Of a stretch of 64,000 nt of DNA, positions 26,596 through 36,936 are shown piece by piece; position 1 is the first letter of the stretch, and each line of letters begins with the position of its first letter. The notes under the pieces are model-generated. The model did no database searches, was not told the DNA's origin, and was given only the letters and a program-made list of their open reading frames with translations. A program made the position numbers and the translations under genes. The stretch spans positions 3,968,001 through 4,032,000 of the forward strand of contig NC_016041.1 in NCBI RefSeq assembly GCF_000226565.1. Direction: 5' to 3'. Origin of the DNA: Glaciecola nitratireducens FR1064 (lineage in GTDB: Bacteria > Pseudomonadota > Gammaproteobacteria > Enterobacterales > Alteromonadaceae).

Positions 26596-29500
26596 ATGAT
26601 TGTATTTTCACGCCCACTCCGTCGCGGCTTAATACTGACCGCATTGCTGCAATTTTGTTTTTCTTCGTTCGCAAACGCAGATAGTACAATTTCCGAAAAA
26701 ACACTTCCGTCAGTTTCAGACGATACACTAACGGTGACAACGACACGATCTGATGGGTTGTCGACTGTAAAGTACTATCCGGCTGGACCACAGCGCTACA
26801 TCGTAGAGTTAACATCACCAGGCTTAATCGAGCAACAGCAACTTCTAGCAGCAGAAAATCCGTCAGTAAACAGGCTGAACACAAGACTCTCTGCTGAACT
26901 TCGCAACTATCAAAGTGCGTTGCAGCAAGAACATCAAACACTTCTTAGCTATATTGGTACGATTAACCAAAAAATTCTCCCTACTTACCAATTTACTCAC
27001 ACGATAAACGCCATCGTTGTGGAAGCATCACCCAACGAGGTTGATAAGATCCGTTCGCTTCCTAATGTCAAAAGAGTGGTAGCCGACCAAGTGATGTCAC
27101 GTCAACTAAGTGAAAGTGTTTCTCTAGTGCGAGCAAATGACGCTTGGTTGCGGCTTGATAATGCTGGAGCAACCCTTACTGGTAATGGAATAGTTGTAGC
27201 GGTGTTAGACACCGGTATTGATTATACCCACTCAGCATTGGGTGGCTGCTTTGGCGAAGGGTGTAAAGTCATAGCTGGATACGACTTCCACTATGACGAT
27301 GACGACCCAATGGATATCGATGGTCATGGTACTCACGTAGCAGGTATTGTTGCAGGCAACAGCGAAAGCCTTCGTGGGGTTGCTCCTGATGCAAAATTAC
27401 ACGCTTACAAAGTCCTCGGTGATGAAGGTTTTGGATATACCTCGAACATTCTTGCTGGTATCGAAAGAGCCATCGACCCCGATCAAAATGCGGATACAGA
27501 AGATCGCGTTGATGTCATCAATATGAGTTTAGGTGGTAATGGCAATGCCGAAGGCCCATTAAGTCAAGCTGTTGATCGCGCTACGCAAGCCGGCATCGTG
27601 GTCGTTGTGTCAGCTGGTAACAATGGTAATTTCAATGACATTGCTAATCTATCTCCATCATCAGCACGAACTGCTATTACAGTAGCCTCCTCAACCAAAT
27701 CAGATCAGCTCTCAAGTTTCAGCTCAAAGGGTGATAGCCAAGCAGATGCACCACTTAAACCAGAGCTATCAGCACCCGGCGATGATATTTTTTCTGCCTC
27801 GCCTGGAGAAAACATAATTTCTTTAAGTGGTACCAGTATGGCAGCGCCGCACGTTGCCGGAGCAGCAGCTATTCTGCTGCAACAATTCCCTGAACTAACT
27901 GCGGCAGAGGTTAAACAACGATTGATGGCATCTGCAAGAGATATTGGATTTTTGCCGCATGCTCAAGGCGCTGGTCGATTGGATATCATTGACGCATTGG
28001 ATGTATCGTTAGCGTCAGCAGAGGGTATCGTTGATTTTGGAAATATTACGCAACAAACAGGCTCGTACCAATCGGATTTAAGTCTCACCCTGCATAATTT
28101 GTCTAATCAACCCGTTGTTCTTGCTGTAGACAGTGAGCAAACATTCCCAAATGGCGTACTGATTGAGGTTCCTGAAACGATCAGCATCGCCGCGAGAGCT
28201 AAGGTTTCCGTTCAGGTCTCGCTAATCATTGACGAAGTTGGTAGCCTCGACGCTTCAACGCTCGACAACCTTACGTTTGTTGACAGTCTTTTATTTGAAT
28301 CTGGCGAATCACGATTACGCGTACCCGTAACTTTTCAAAAAGCCTTTGAAATTCAGTTTGAACACAATGCAAACAGCGATACTCAATTTAATATTTACGG
28401 TGAAAACAGTTTTTACCGCCGAGTCAGCGTGCGCGCAGGTGAAACGGCTATCGTCAAAATTCCGACCGGAGAAAAGACACTGTTAATCGATTATGGTTGG
28501 ATAAGATTCAGCGATATTGGGATGCCCAACCCAGTTGAATCAGCAATGCTTATAGGACAAGCCTTAGAAAGATTCACAGTCAACGGCAACGATACCTACC
28601 GCGCTGATATTAGTCAGCTTCAGTTCGTTTTCGGTGTTGGCCAAGTGCTGGATGATAATGGCACGGAGCTCGCTCAAGACGACTATGAAAATCCCACCAG
28701 CGCCTTCGAACTTGCGTTCGATGATAGGCTTTTTTCAAGCAACACTGCGGGTGGAAATACCAACAAATACTATGCGTTCAATACGATACCGAGCGACACA
28801 ACATTGCAAGTCGGCACTCTCGTAACCCGGTCGCTTGAAGGTGGTGGCGCTGCAATCTACAACCCATTTAAGCAATATCAAGGGGGTCTAACGGAAAGCG
28901 TTTTCATTAACTTAAACATGCAGCAGCGAGCAAACTACGAGCATTTCGCCTCCGAACCCCTTAAAACAAAAGTAGATCAACTGAAAATCACGTTACAAGG
29001 CCCAAATAGTGGCGGTTTCACGGATACAATTGATGATGTTGTATATGCTAAATTGTATATTCCAGACGAGGATGCACGACAAGGCAAAATTGAACTAAGT
29101 TTCCGCCAAAAAACCACTGAAGATCCTTATGAAGGCAAATTAGTTGCAAGCGCTGAGCTTTTTACAATCAATCAACAAGGGTTGTTTGAGCGTGATGGAT
29201 TAAATCGACGCACGCTGCAAAGGGAAGCAACTGAATCGTTATATTTAGACGGTCAAGGAACATACTGGCATCATCCACTTTCGATTGAAAATAGTGTGTT
29301 AAAAAATCTATGGGATTGGAGTTGGGCTTGGAATTTTGATTTTCCGATGCTGCGTGACGCGGTTGGTAACACCTATGGTGATGGACTTGACTTAGAACTG
29401 GAATGGCTGTGTGATGGGCAATCAGTTGCTATTGAAAGGTACTTACGTACCAATGAATATCCTTTGCCCGAATCTTGCACAGCACCGGTGGGGAAACTAA

Positions 29501-30540
29501 CCTTTCCGACGGTACTCAACAATCAAACACATCGGTCTACCCTGACTTTTGAGGTTGAAACATCAGGCTATCAAAAAATCGAGACTATTCGTGATCTCGG
29601 TATCATGATTGATAATACCCTGTTAGCTAAATCAGCGATAAACCAATTGCAAAGTTTACTAGCCATCGAGGTTAATTCAGAAATCATTGAAGATGTTGCT
29701 GCTGAAATACGTCTTGGCGATGACCCAAGCTGGTATCCGTTAGCAGTCGCCGACATATGGTATGGCGAATCCATTATCTTGTTCGATTTACCCATGCTAT
29801 TTGGTGAGCACATTGCGTCGCTGCGTATTACAACTCAATCGGGCACAGTACAAACATTGGATCACTTTACGACCTTAGGCAGCGAAGCTGGCGGCGGCAA
29901 TGACGTTGATGGTGATGGCATTGCCAATGAACAAGATGATGATAACGATAACGATGGGTTTATTGATAACAGTGACGCATTTCCGCTTAACCCTGCTGAG
30001 TGGTTAGACACTGATGCGGATGGTTTAGGTAATAATGCTGATAATGACGATGACAACGACGGTGTCGCTGATGGGGATGATGCCTTTCCTCTGGATGCTG
30101 CGGAGTCTGTCGATACCGACAATGACGGCATTGGCAATAACAGCGACACTGATGATGATAATGATGGCGTAGCTGATAATAACGATGCATTTCCTCTTGA
30201 TCCAACTGAGTCATTAGACACAGATAGTGATGGTATCGGCAATAATGCTGACAGTGATGACGATAACGACGGCACTGCTGATGTGAATGACGCATTCCCT
30301 CTCGATAGTACCGAGCAAGTGGATACTGACGGTGATGGGATCGGTAATAATGCTGATAGCGATGACGACAATGATGGTGTTCCAGATAACAGTGATGCGT
30401 TCCCTCTCGATCCTTCACGCTCTACTCCGACAGCTACGCAACAAGGATCTAACGGCGGTGGCGGTGGCGGTAGCCTTTCACCGTACATGTTGCTTTTAAT
30501 CTGTTTAGCATGGAGAAGGCGCGCTCAAAAATCGCGATAA
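26596..30540 (+). CDS. Secreted subtilisin-like S8 protease, GlyGly-CTERM tail
   Basis: A 1314-residue exported serine protease. The order is: signal peptide (LILTALLQFCFSSFANA), an inhibitor-like propeptide (to about residue 170), and the S8 catalytic domain with Asp at about 205 (VLDTGID), His at about 244 (DGHGTHVAG) and Ser at about 414 (GTSMAAPHVAG). Beta-rich domains follow to about 1100, then five Asp-rich thrombospondin type 3 repeats, each about 35 residues, and a C-terminal SNGGGGGGS, membrane helix and basic end RRRAQKSR, the rhombosortase recognition layout. It probably matures at the cell surface or is released. It lies between lexA and plsB, next to the fre remnant, which suggests a later arrival there. 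RBS AAGGAT precedes the ATG. Confidence 0.92.
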   Translation: MIVFSRPLRRGLILTALLQFCFSSFANADSTISEKTLPSVSDDTLTVTTTRSDGLSTVKYYPAGPQRYIVELTSPGLIEQQQLLAAENPSVNRLNTRLSAELRNYQSALQQEHQTLLSYIGTINQKILPTYQFTHTINAIVVEASPNEVDKIRSLPNVKRVVADQVMSRQLSESVSLVRANDAWLRLDNAGATLTGNGIVVAVLDTGIDYTHSALGGCFGEGCKVIAGYDFHYDDDDPMDIDGHGTHVAGIVAGNSESLRGVAPDAKLHAYKVLGDEGFGYTSNILAGIERAIDPDQNADTEDRVDVINMSLGGNGNAEGPLSQAVDRATQAGIVVVVSAGNNGNFNDIANLSPSSARTAITVASSTKSDQLSSFSSKGDSQADAPLKPELSAPGDDIFSASPGENIISLSGTSMAAPHVAGAAAILLQQFPELTAAEVKQRLMASARDIGFLPHAQGAGRLDIIDALDVSLASAEGIVDFGNITQQTGSYQSDLSLTLHNLSNQPVVLAVDSEQTFPNGVLIEVPETISIAARAKVSVQVSLIIDEVGSLDASTLDNLTFVDSLLFESGESRLRVPVTFQKAFEIQFEHNANSDTQFNIYGENSFYRRVSVRAGETAIVKIPTGEKTLLIDYGWIRFSDIGMPNPVESAMLIGQALERFTVNGNDTYRADISQLQFVFGVGQVLDDNGTELAQDDYENPTSAFELAFDDRLFSSNTAGGNTNKYYAFNTIPSDTTLQVGTLVTRSLEGGGAAIYNPFKQYQGGLTESVFINLNMQQRANYEHFASEPLKTKVDQLKITLQGPNSGGFTDTIDDVVYAKLYIPDEDARQGKIELSFRQKTTEDPYEGKLVASAELFTINQQGLFERDGLNRRTLQREATESLYLDGQGTYWHHPLSIENSVLKNLWDWSWAWNFDFPMLRDAVGNTYGDGLDLELEWLCDGQSVAIERYLRTNEYPLPESCTAPVGKLTFPTVLNNQTHRSTLTFEVETSGYQKIETIRDLGIMIDNTLLAKSAINQLQSLLAIEVNSEIIEDVAAEIRLGDDPSWYPLAVADIWYGESIILFDLPMLFGEHIASLRITTQSGTVQTLDHFTTLGSEAGGGNDVDGDGIANEQDDDNDNDGFIDNSDAFPLNPAEWLDTDADGLGNNADNDDDNDGVADGDDAFPLDAAESVDTDNDGIGNNSDTDDDNDGVADNNDAFPLDPTESLDTDSDGIGNNADSDDDNDGTADVNDAFPLDSTEQVDTDGDGIGNNADSDDDNDGVPDNSDAFPLDPSRSTPTATQQGSNGGGGGGSLSPYMLLLICLAWRRRAQKSR
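29902..30426 (+). repeat. Five 105-bp thrombospondin type 3 repeats
   Basis: Five in-frame units of about 35 codons each encode the pattern DTDxDGIGNNADSDDDNDGVxD...DAFPLDPTESL. The Asp side chains at set places are expected to hold calcium. Units 2-5 are close copies and unit 1 is more diverged. The repeat links the protease body to the cell-wall-sorting tail. Confidence 0.92.
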
Positions 30541-30568
30541 CTCAATGTTGATTTCTGAAGTATCTAGT

Positions 30569-30588
30569 GGGTGGCGTTTTCGTCACCC
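30569..30588 (+). terminator. Hairpin after the S8 protease gene
   Basis: GGGTGGCG, a TTTT loop, CGTCACCC: an eight-pair stem with one G-T pair, 29 bases after the protease stop. There is no T-run after it, so it may be a weak terminator. Confidence 0.45.
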
Positions 30589-30991
30589 GCAGCACACAAG
30601 CATTAGTTGACTTGTTACTCGGCCAACGCAGTCTGACAGTAATCGATGATGAGCATTGAATTACTGAGCCGATAGATTGTAATCTTAGACTTAATATAGG
30701 CTTACTACAGTTGATCTATCGTTGGATACAACTCACTCGCCATTGTCTGATCAAGGATTGGCTTAAAAGTTACTTTGTATGCAGCTTTGAAGAGTGATCC
30801 TATTTCTGAAAAAACTTAATCAAACCGAGGTGTTTGCAAAATAAACCTAGTCCCAAAAATTAACAATTGTTTAAAAACTATCCTATGAACAACAGATACT
30901 TATGACGATCAACCCGTAATAAAAGGAATTGCAGCATTGTTGAATTCTCATGTTATTATTGCGTGGTATTGGTTCATATCAGGAAGACTAC
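30589..30991 (+). other. plsB upstream region
   Basis: About 400 bases without a recognisable gene. It must hold the plsB promoter; I see AT-rich stretches but no box pair convincing enough to place. AGGAAG at 30981-30986 is the plsB ribosome-binding site. Confidence 0.4.
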
Positions 30992-33427
30992 ATGAGTAGC
31001 GTGCGCGCGTTTGTTCGTAAAATAGTGACTTCGCCAATCCGTTGGCTTATCTCAGTAAACAGTGTCCCAGCGAATATCGAAGCTGAATTAGGCATAGATA
31101 AAAAGAAGCCAATCATGTACCTCCTGCAAACCGAGTCGATTACTGATTTACTTGCTCTGCAAAAATCAACTGCAGGTTTAGGTTTGCCTGACCCAACGTC
31201 TCCCATCGAGTTCTTAAATAGCGAGCATAAGCGCTGTTACTTTCTAAGTCGTCCTCAAAGTCTCCTGTCTAGAAAAGTAAAGAAGACCACGATTGAAGAT
31301 GTTTTCACCAATATGTTCCATCTGCATCGGGAGAATCCTGAACTCGATCTTCAAGTGGTTCCTGTGTTTATTTCCTGGGGCAGAGCAGCCAGTAAAAAGT
31401 CCACTGGATTTGCACAATTATTGGCAGACAGAGCCTCACCAAGTTGGTTGAGGAAGCTATTTATTGTGTTGTTTTTAGGACGAGACAACGTGGTCAGTTA
31501 CAGTAAAGCGGTATCAACCAAACAAATGGGACAGCTACATGGTTCAAACCAACAGATATCCCATAAATTAGTTCGTGTAGCAAGGACTCACTTTCAGCGT
31601 AAGCGCCAAGCACTAAGCGGCCCAACACTCCTTGAGCGCTCAACCTTATACAATTCCTTATTAGGCTCCGAGTCAGTTAAGCAAGCTATGCTTGAAGATA
31701 TGCGCCAGAAAAACATCAGTTCGCAAGAGGCCAAAAAATTAGCAATTGAGTACATTGATGAAATTGCAGCGGACTATAGAGTAGGCCTAATACGCATAGG
31801 CGAACGCATATTGGGGCGCATTTGGAATAAGATCTATAACGGCATCCATGTCGGCCATGCATATCGGGTGCGTGAACTTGCCCAAAATGGCCATGAAATT
31901 ATTTACGTTCCCTGTCATCGTTCACACATGGACTATTTGTTGCTCACCTATGTAATTCATCACGAGGGACTAGTCACTCCGCACATAGCAGCCGGTATCA
32001 ATTTAAATTTTTGGCCCGTAGGGAAGATATTTAGACGCTGCGGCGCATTTTTCTTACGCCGCAGTTTTGCGGGCAATAAGCTTTACACGGCTACTTTCAG
32101 AGAGTACTTAGAGCTTCTTTTTAATAAAGGGTACTCAGTGAAGTATTATCCAGAGGGCGGGCGATCGAGAACAGGCCGTCTGCTGCCGCCGAAGACAGGT
32201 ATGCTAGCAATGACGCTGCAAGCTGCCCTCAAGGGCATAAACAGACCCGTCTCAATCGTGCCAGTATATATAGGCTATGAGCACGTGATGGAAGTGAAGA
32301 GCTACCAAAAAGAGCTCAAAGGGAAGACCAAGAAAAAAGAATCACCCACGCAAATATTTTCGGCCATTCGAAAACTCAAAAACTATGGCCATGGGTTTGT
32401 TAATTTCGGTGAACCACTACAAATTAATCAATTTTTAGATAAGCACGTTGAAAACTGGCGTGAAACAACGCCAGACGACCCAGATAAAAAGCCGACGTGG
32501 TTAACACCTGCAGTTAATACGCTGGCCGATACCATAATGACGCGCATCAATCGTGCCGCGGCTTTGAACGGTACTGCGCTGGTTGCATTGTGTTTATTGT
32601 CGTCTAAAACGCAAATCATGAGTAGATCTGAATTGACCACAGCACTAAAAGACTATTTGCTGCTCTTATCTAAAGTCCCCTTTAGCAGCGACTTCACCCT
32701 TCCAGAAGTTGAAGTCGAGGAACTGATTACAAACACACTAGCGCTGAATCGATTCGAGCAGTCAGAAGACGAATACGGCAAAATGATCGCGACAAAAGAC
32801 AACAATGCAGTGCTGCTAACTTATTACCGCAACAATATTTTGCATGTTTTTGCTTTGCCTAGTTTAATTATGGCGGTGGTGTTCAGCGCTAGGAAAACAG
32901 ACAAAGCCGCTGTTTTGGATATGGTTAGCAAGCTTTATCCCTTGTTAAAGCGTGAGTTTTTTATGCATTATTCATTAGAGCAAGCCCTTGAACACGCCGA
33001 AGCACTCATTGTACAAATGACAGAGCAAGGCTTGTTGATGAAAACTGGCGATGAGTTAACTTCTCCTTCGGCAAGCGATGACACCTTCCACTCTGCGTGG
33101 CTATTAAGTCGTGCGATGCAAGAAACCTGGCAGCGCTATGCGGTAGTGCTGCGAGTATTGGAAAAAGAAAAAACGGTTGCTCGCTCAAACTTAGAGAAAC
33201 AAAGTTGCGTTATTGCTGAACGCCTTTCAACACTGTTTGGCATGAGCTCACCTGAGTTTTACGATAAAAATGTTTTAGGCTCTTTCGTGTATGCATTGCG
33301 TGAAAATAACTTACTGAAAAATCTCGATAGCGGTAGTTTAGAGTTTTCAGAAGACAGTTTGGTGCTCAAAAAAGCGATTATGGAATTAGTTTGGCCAGAA
33401 ATAGCGCAGCATTTAGATAAGATTTAA
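30992..33427 (+). CDS. plsB: Glycerol-3-phosphate 1-O-acyltransferase PlsB
   Basis: About 811 residues at the inner membrane, adding the first acyl chain to glycerol 3-phosphate in phospholipid synthesis. The acyltransferase HX4D motif is seen in CHRSHMDYLLL, followed by GAFFLRRSF and YYPEGGRSRTGRLLPPK, the glycerol-phosphate-binding motifs. The ATG at 30992 is chosen because AGGAAG stands before it and the translation SVRAFVRKIV...SVNSVPANIEAELG aligns with the E. coli start; the longer in-frame start at 30950 adds 14 residues without support. In related genomes plsB is close to lexA, as here apart from the inserted protease. Confidence 0.96.
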   Translation: MSSVRAFVRKIVTSPIRWLISVNSVPANIEAELGIDKKKPIMYLLQTESITDLLALQKSTAGLGLPDPTSPIEFLNSEHKRCYFLSRPQSLLSRKVKKTTIEDVFTNMFHLHRENPELDLQVVPVFISWGRAASKKSTGFAQLLADRASPSWLRKLFIVLFLGRDNVVSYSKAVSTKQMGQLHGSNQQISHKLVRVARTHFQRKRQALSGPTLLERSTLYNSLLGSESVKQAMLEDMRQKNISSQEAKKLAIEYIDEIAADYRVGLIRIGERILGRIWNKIYNGIHVGHAYRVRELAQNGHEIIYVPCHRSHMDYLLLTYVIHHEGLVTPHIAAGINLNFWPVGKIFRRCGAFFLRRSFAGNKLYTATFREYLELLFNKGYSVKYYPEGGRSRTGRLLPPKTGMLAMTLQAALKGINRPVSIVPVYIGYEHVMEVKSYQKELKGKTKKKESPTQIFSAIRKLKNYGHGFVNFGEPLQINQFLDKHVENWRETTPDDPDKKPTWLTPAVNTLADTIMTRINRAAALNGTALVALCLLSSKTQIMSRSELTTALKDYLLLLSKVPFSSDFTLPEVEVEELITNTLALNRFEQSEDEYGKMIATKDNNAVLLTYYRNNILHVFALPSLIMAVVFSARKTDKAAVLDMVSKLYPLLKREFFMHYSLEQALEHAEALIVQMTEQGLLMKTGDELTSPSASDDTFHSAWLLSRAMQETWQRYAVVLRVLEKEKTVARSNLEKQSCVIAERLSTLFGMSSPEFYDKNVLGSFVYALRENNLLKNLDSGSLEFSEDSLVLKKAIMELVWPEIAQHLDKI

Positions 33428-33431
33428 ACGT

Positions 33432-33452
33432 TGGGCAGATTACTTCTGCCCA
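33432..33452. terminator. Convergent hairpin plsB / ilvA
   Basis: TGGGCAG, a seven-base loop, CTGCCCA, starting five bases after the plsB stop. The right arm overlaps the end of ilvA. It may end the plsB transcript; there is A-richness after it but no good T-run. Confidence 0.5.
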
Positions 33453-35035
33453 GATAAAAACAATCTATATGCGGGGTTATCTTGGTGTTCATGCACATCA
33501 AAACCAAGTTCGCTAACATGTGAATCAAACAATTCGCGCTTATCGTCATCAATGTCAAAACCAGCTAACACCAGCCCTTCCGCCGCCCCATGGTTACGAT
33601 AGTGGAACAAGGTAATATTCCACTGCTCACCCAACTTAGTTAAAAAGTGCATTAACGCACCTGGGTATTCAGGGAAGGCGAATGAGAATATATGTTCATT
33701 AATATATTCTTGCGGTTTACCTCCAACCATGTGCCGAACGTGCAGTTTTGCTAGTTCATTATCTGACATGTCAAAACATTCATAGCCATTCTTATTGAGT
33801 CGCTTTAAGAGTGCCTGCAGTTCCGCTAGCCCGCGCTTCAATTTAACCCCAACAAAAATATGGGCTTCATCACTTTTTGCATAGCGATAGTTAAATTCCG
33901 TAATTGTTATACCACCTAACATCTCACAAAAGGCCTTAAATGAGCCTTTTGCTTCGGGTATTTTCACCGCGAAAACTGCTTCTTTCTGTTCACCTAATTC
34001 ACAACGCTCAGACACATAACGTAGTGTATGAAAGTTAATATTAGCACCACATAAGATGCCACCAATGACAGCGCCCTGCAGCTTGTATTGCTTTGTGTAC
34101 TTACGAATAGCGGCTACTGATAACGCCCCTGCTGGTTCTGCAATAACACGTGTGTCGTCAAAGATATCTTTAATTGCAGCACAAATTTCGTCGTTAGTTA
34201 CCGTGATCACGTCATCTAAGTATTCTTGGCATATTCTAAAGGTCTCACTGCCGATGGTTTTAACGGCAACGCCATCTGCGAAAATGCCGACGGTTGGCAA
34301 GGTCACTGGCACACCTTTTTCTATTGCAGCGGTCAAGCACGCCGACTCTACTGACTCAACACCAATAATCTTAATGTCAGGACGTATTTGTTTCATGTAA
34401 ATAGCGATACCTGCGGCCAAACCACCGCCCCCAACAGCAACAAACAGATATTCCAGATTAGGGTTTTGTTCAAGCATTTCTTTCGCTATGGTGCCTTGGC
34501 CCGCGATAACGTCGGGGTGATCAAAAGGCGGTATCATTGAATAGCCGTGCTCAGCACACAGTGATTTAGCTAGATCACTAGCTTGATCGAAACTCGTTCC
34601 CGATTGCACGACTGTAACGTTACTACCACCAAAGCGTTTTACAGCCTCGACCTTAATATCAGGGGTGGTTTCAGGCATTACTATCGTTGCTTTGATGTTG
34701 AGCTTTTTCGCTGCATAAGCAACACCTTGCGCATGATTTCCGGCTGAAGCAGCAACAATACCCGCCGCCTTCTGCTTCTCGCTGAGTTGGCGAATACAGT
34801 TGTAGGCCCCTCTTATTTTAAAGGACTTAACAGGCTGCTGATCTTCGCGTTTTAAATACACTTTATTTTTCAGCTCAGTCGACAAGCTTGCTAGGTAATT
34901 TAGCTCAGAATTTATCGCTGCTTCGTAAACAGGTGCGCACAATATTTTGGTTAAATATTGATAGGGTGTCTGTTCGCTCGTGACTAATTTGCCGCCTGAC
35001 GCGGCCGTAGTCATTTCTGTATTATTTGATGACAT
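33440..35035 (-). CDS. ilvA: Threonine ammonia-lyase, biosynthetic IlvA
   Basis: A 531-residue PLP enzyme turning threonine into 2-oxobutanoate, the first step toward isoleucine. The PLP Lys is in KSFKIRGAYNC, the phosphate-binding Gly cluster is VGGGGLAAGIA, and ASAGNHAQG is present. Two ACT-like regulatory domains at the C-terminus (VFAVKIPEAKGSFKAFCEML... and FSFAFPEYPGALMHFL) mean feedback control by isoleucine. The ATG overlaps the ilvD stop by one base, so the two genes are translationally coupled. Confidence 0.96.
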   Translation of the reverse strand: MSSNNTEMTTAASGGKLVTSEQTPYQYLTKILCAPVYEAAINSELNYLASLSTELKNKVYLKREDQQPVKSFKIRGAYNCIRQLSEKQKAAGIVAASAGNHAQGVAYAAKKLNIKATIVMPETTPDIKVEAVKRFGGSNVTVVQSGTSFDQASDLAKSLCAEHGYSMIPPFDHPDVIAGQGTIAKEMLEQNPNLEYLFVAVGGGGLAAGIAIYMKQIRPDIKIIGVESVESACLTAAIEKGVPVTLPTVGIFADGVAVKTIGSETFRICQEYLDDVITVTNDEICAAIKDIFDDTRVIAEPAGALSVAAIRKYTKQYKLQGAVIGGILCGANINFHTLRYVSERCELGEQKEAVFAVKIPEAKGSFKAFCEMLGGITITEFNYRYAKSDEAHIFVGVKLKRGLAELQALLKRLNKNGYECFDMSDNELAKLHVRHMVGGKPQEYINEHIFSFAFPEYPGALMHFLTKLGEQWNITLFHYRNHGAAEGLVLAGFDIDDDKRELFDSHVSELGFDVHEHQDNPAYRLFLSGQK

Positions 35036-36882
35036 TAATAATCCAATTTTGATGGGTCACGCACCGCACCTTTATCTGCGCTGGTTGCTAACATAGCAAA
35101 TACTTTCAAAGCTGTACTGACTTCGCGTTTTCTATTTACCGGTTTCCATGGCTTAGTAGACTTATTCATGGCACCTAATCTAGCTGCATACTCGGCATCA
35201 TCAATCACTAAATTCATTGAACGATTGGGAATGTCGATGGCAATAATATCGCCATTTTGTACCAGAGCAATGCCGCCACCGGCCGCAGCTTCTGGTGAGC
35301 AATGCCCGATTGATAAACCAGAAGTGCCTCCAGAAAAACGACCATCGGTAATTAATGCACATTCTTTACCGAGGCCTTTGGATTTTAAATAAGACGTTGG
35401 ATACAGCATTTCTTGCATTCCTGGACCACCTTTTGGCCCTTCATAACGAATAACGACAACTTCGCCCGATTTAACTTCATCTTTTAATATACCGGCAACG
35501 GCATCATCTTGACTTTCGTAAACCCGCGCAGGACCGGTAAACTTATGAATCGATTCATCAACGCCAGCGGTTTTTACTATACAGCCATTTTCGGCCAAAT
35601 TGCCAAATAGGACGGCTAAACCACCTTCTTTGCTAAAGGCATTATCGATATTTCGAATACAGCCGCCCTCACGATCGACATCGGCGGTCGGGTAGCGACA
35701 GCTTTGACTAAATGCTTTAGTGGTTCGAATACCTGCAGGTCCAGCCTTGTAGAAAGTCAGGGCCTTTTCATTTTCCGGATTCGTGATGTCCCAATCAGCG
35801 ATCACTTCTTGAATGCTTTTACCCAATACATGTGGGTTATCACCATGCAGCAAGCCAGCTTTATTTAACTCGTTCAGAATGCCCATAACCCCGCCCGCTC
35901 GGTGCACATCTTCCATATGATACTGCGGCGTGGCGGGTGCGACTTTGCATAAATGCGGCACTTTCCGTGATAAGCGATCTATGTCGTCCATGGTGAATTC
36001 AACTTCACCTTCAATTGCAGCGGCAAGCAAATGCAGAATAGTATTGGTAGAACCGCCCATTGCGATATCGAGGCTCATTGCATTTTCAAAGGCCTTAAAG
36101 TTTGCAATATTTCGAGGCAGCGCTAGCGGATCGTTGTCGCCGTACCAGCGTTTACACAAATTGACGATCTCAACGCCTGCTTGCTTGAACAAGCCTTCTC
36201 GATCCGCATGGGTGGCAAGCATTGAGCCATTGCCAGGCAAAGACAAACCCAAAGCTTCCGTTAAGCAGTTCATTGAGTTTGCGGTAAACATACCAGAGCA
36301 TGAACCGCAGGTAGGGCAGGCCGAGCGTTCGATGGCATCGGCATCTTCTTGTGATACCTTATCGTCCGCCGCAGCAACCATAGCATCAACCAAATCAAGT
36401 TTTATTATTTGATCACTCAGCTTCGTTTTTCCGGCTTCCATAGGGCCACCAGAGACAAAAATAACCGGCACGTTCAAGCGCATCGCCGCCATCAGCATAC
36501 CTGGAGTGATTTTGTCGCAATTTGATATACACACTATCGCGTCAGCACAATGCGCATTGACCATGTACTCTACCGAATCAGCAATTATTTCTCGCGACGG
36601 CAAACTATAAAGCATGCCGCTGTGTCCCATTGCGATGCCGTCATCGACTGCAATAGTATTGAATTCTTTTGCCACACCACCAGCAGCTTCAATGCTGCGA
36701 GCGACCAATTGTCCCATGTCTTTAAGATGTACATGGCCAGGTACAAACTGCGTAAATGAATTTGAAACAGCAATAATTGGTTTTCCAAAATCGCCATCCT
36801 TCATTCCCGTAGCTCGCCATAATGCTCTGGCACCTGCCATGTTCCGACCTTGAGTACTTGTTGCTGAACGTAGTTTTGGCAT
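35035..36882 (-). CDS. ilvD: Dihydroxy-acid dehydratase IlvD
   Basis: A 615-residue Fe-S enzyme dehydrating 2,3-dihydroxy acids in isoleucine and valine synthesis. Cluster Cys residues are seen in [12 protein letters not shown] and in [12 protein letters not shown]; the C-terminal [16 protein letters not shown] is also conserved. Followed directly by ilvA. The usual ilvG, ilvM and ilvE are not next to it here, so the acetolactate synthase and transaminase must be elsewhere. A terminator-like hairpin in its leader (36955-36979) suggests attenuation. Confidence 0.97.
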   Translation of the reverse strand: MPKLRSATSTQGRNMAGARALWRATGMKDGDFGKPIIAVSNSFTQFVPGHVHLKDMGQLVARSIEAAGGVAKEFNTIAVDDGIAMGHSGMLYSLPSREIIADSVEYMVNAHCADAIVCISNCDKITPGMLMAAMRLNVPVIFVSGGPMEAGKTKLSDQIIKLDLVDAMVAAADDKVSQEDADAIERSACPTCGSCSGMFTANSMNCLTEALGLSLPGNGSMLATHADREGLFKQAGVEIVNLCKRWYGDNDPLALPRNIANFKAFENAMSLDIAMGGSTNTILHLLAAAIEGEVEFTMDDIDRLSRKVPHLCKVAPATPQYHMEDVHRAGGVMGILNELNKAGLLHGDNPHVLGKSIQEVIADWDITNPENEKALTFYKAGPAGIRTTKAFSQSCRYPTADVDREGGCIRNIDNAFSKEGGLAVLFGNLAENGCIVKTAGVDESIHKFTGPARVYESQDDAVAGILKDEVKSGEVVVIRYEGPKGGPGMQEMLYPTSYLKSKGLGKECALITDGRFSGGTSGLSIGHCSPEAAAGGGIALVQNGDIIAIDIPNRSMNLVIDDAEYAARLGAMNKSTKPWKPVNRKREVSTALKVFAMLATSADKGAVRDPSKLDY

Positions 36883-36936
36883 GTTGCGTTTCCTGCTTTT
36901 GAATTTGTTCTTCTATTAACTAAGAGTATGAAAAAT

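Noticed and set aside
29862-30488. Two long minus-strand open frames opposite the Asp-rich repeats
   Set aside because: They are Ser- or His-rich antisense shadows of the repeat codons, without start signals or family resemblance.
31908-31950. Possible second acyltransferase from the HX4D motif
   Set aside because: It is the normal active site of PlsB.
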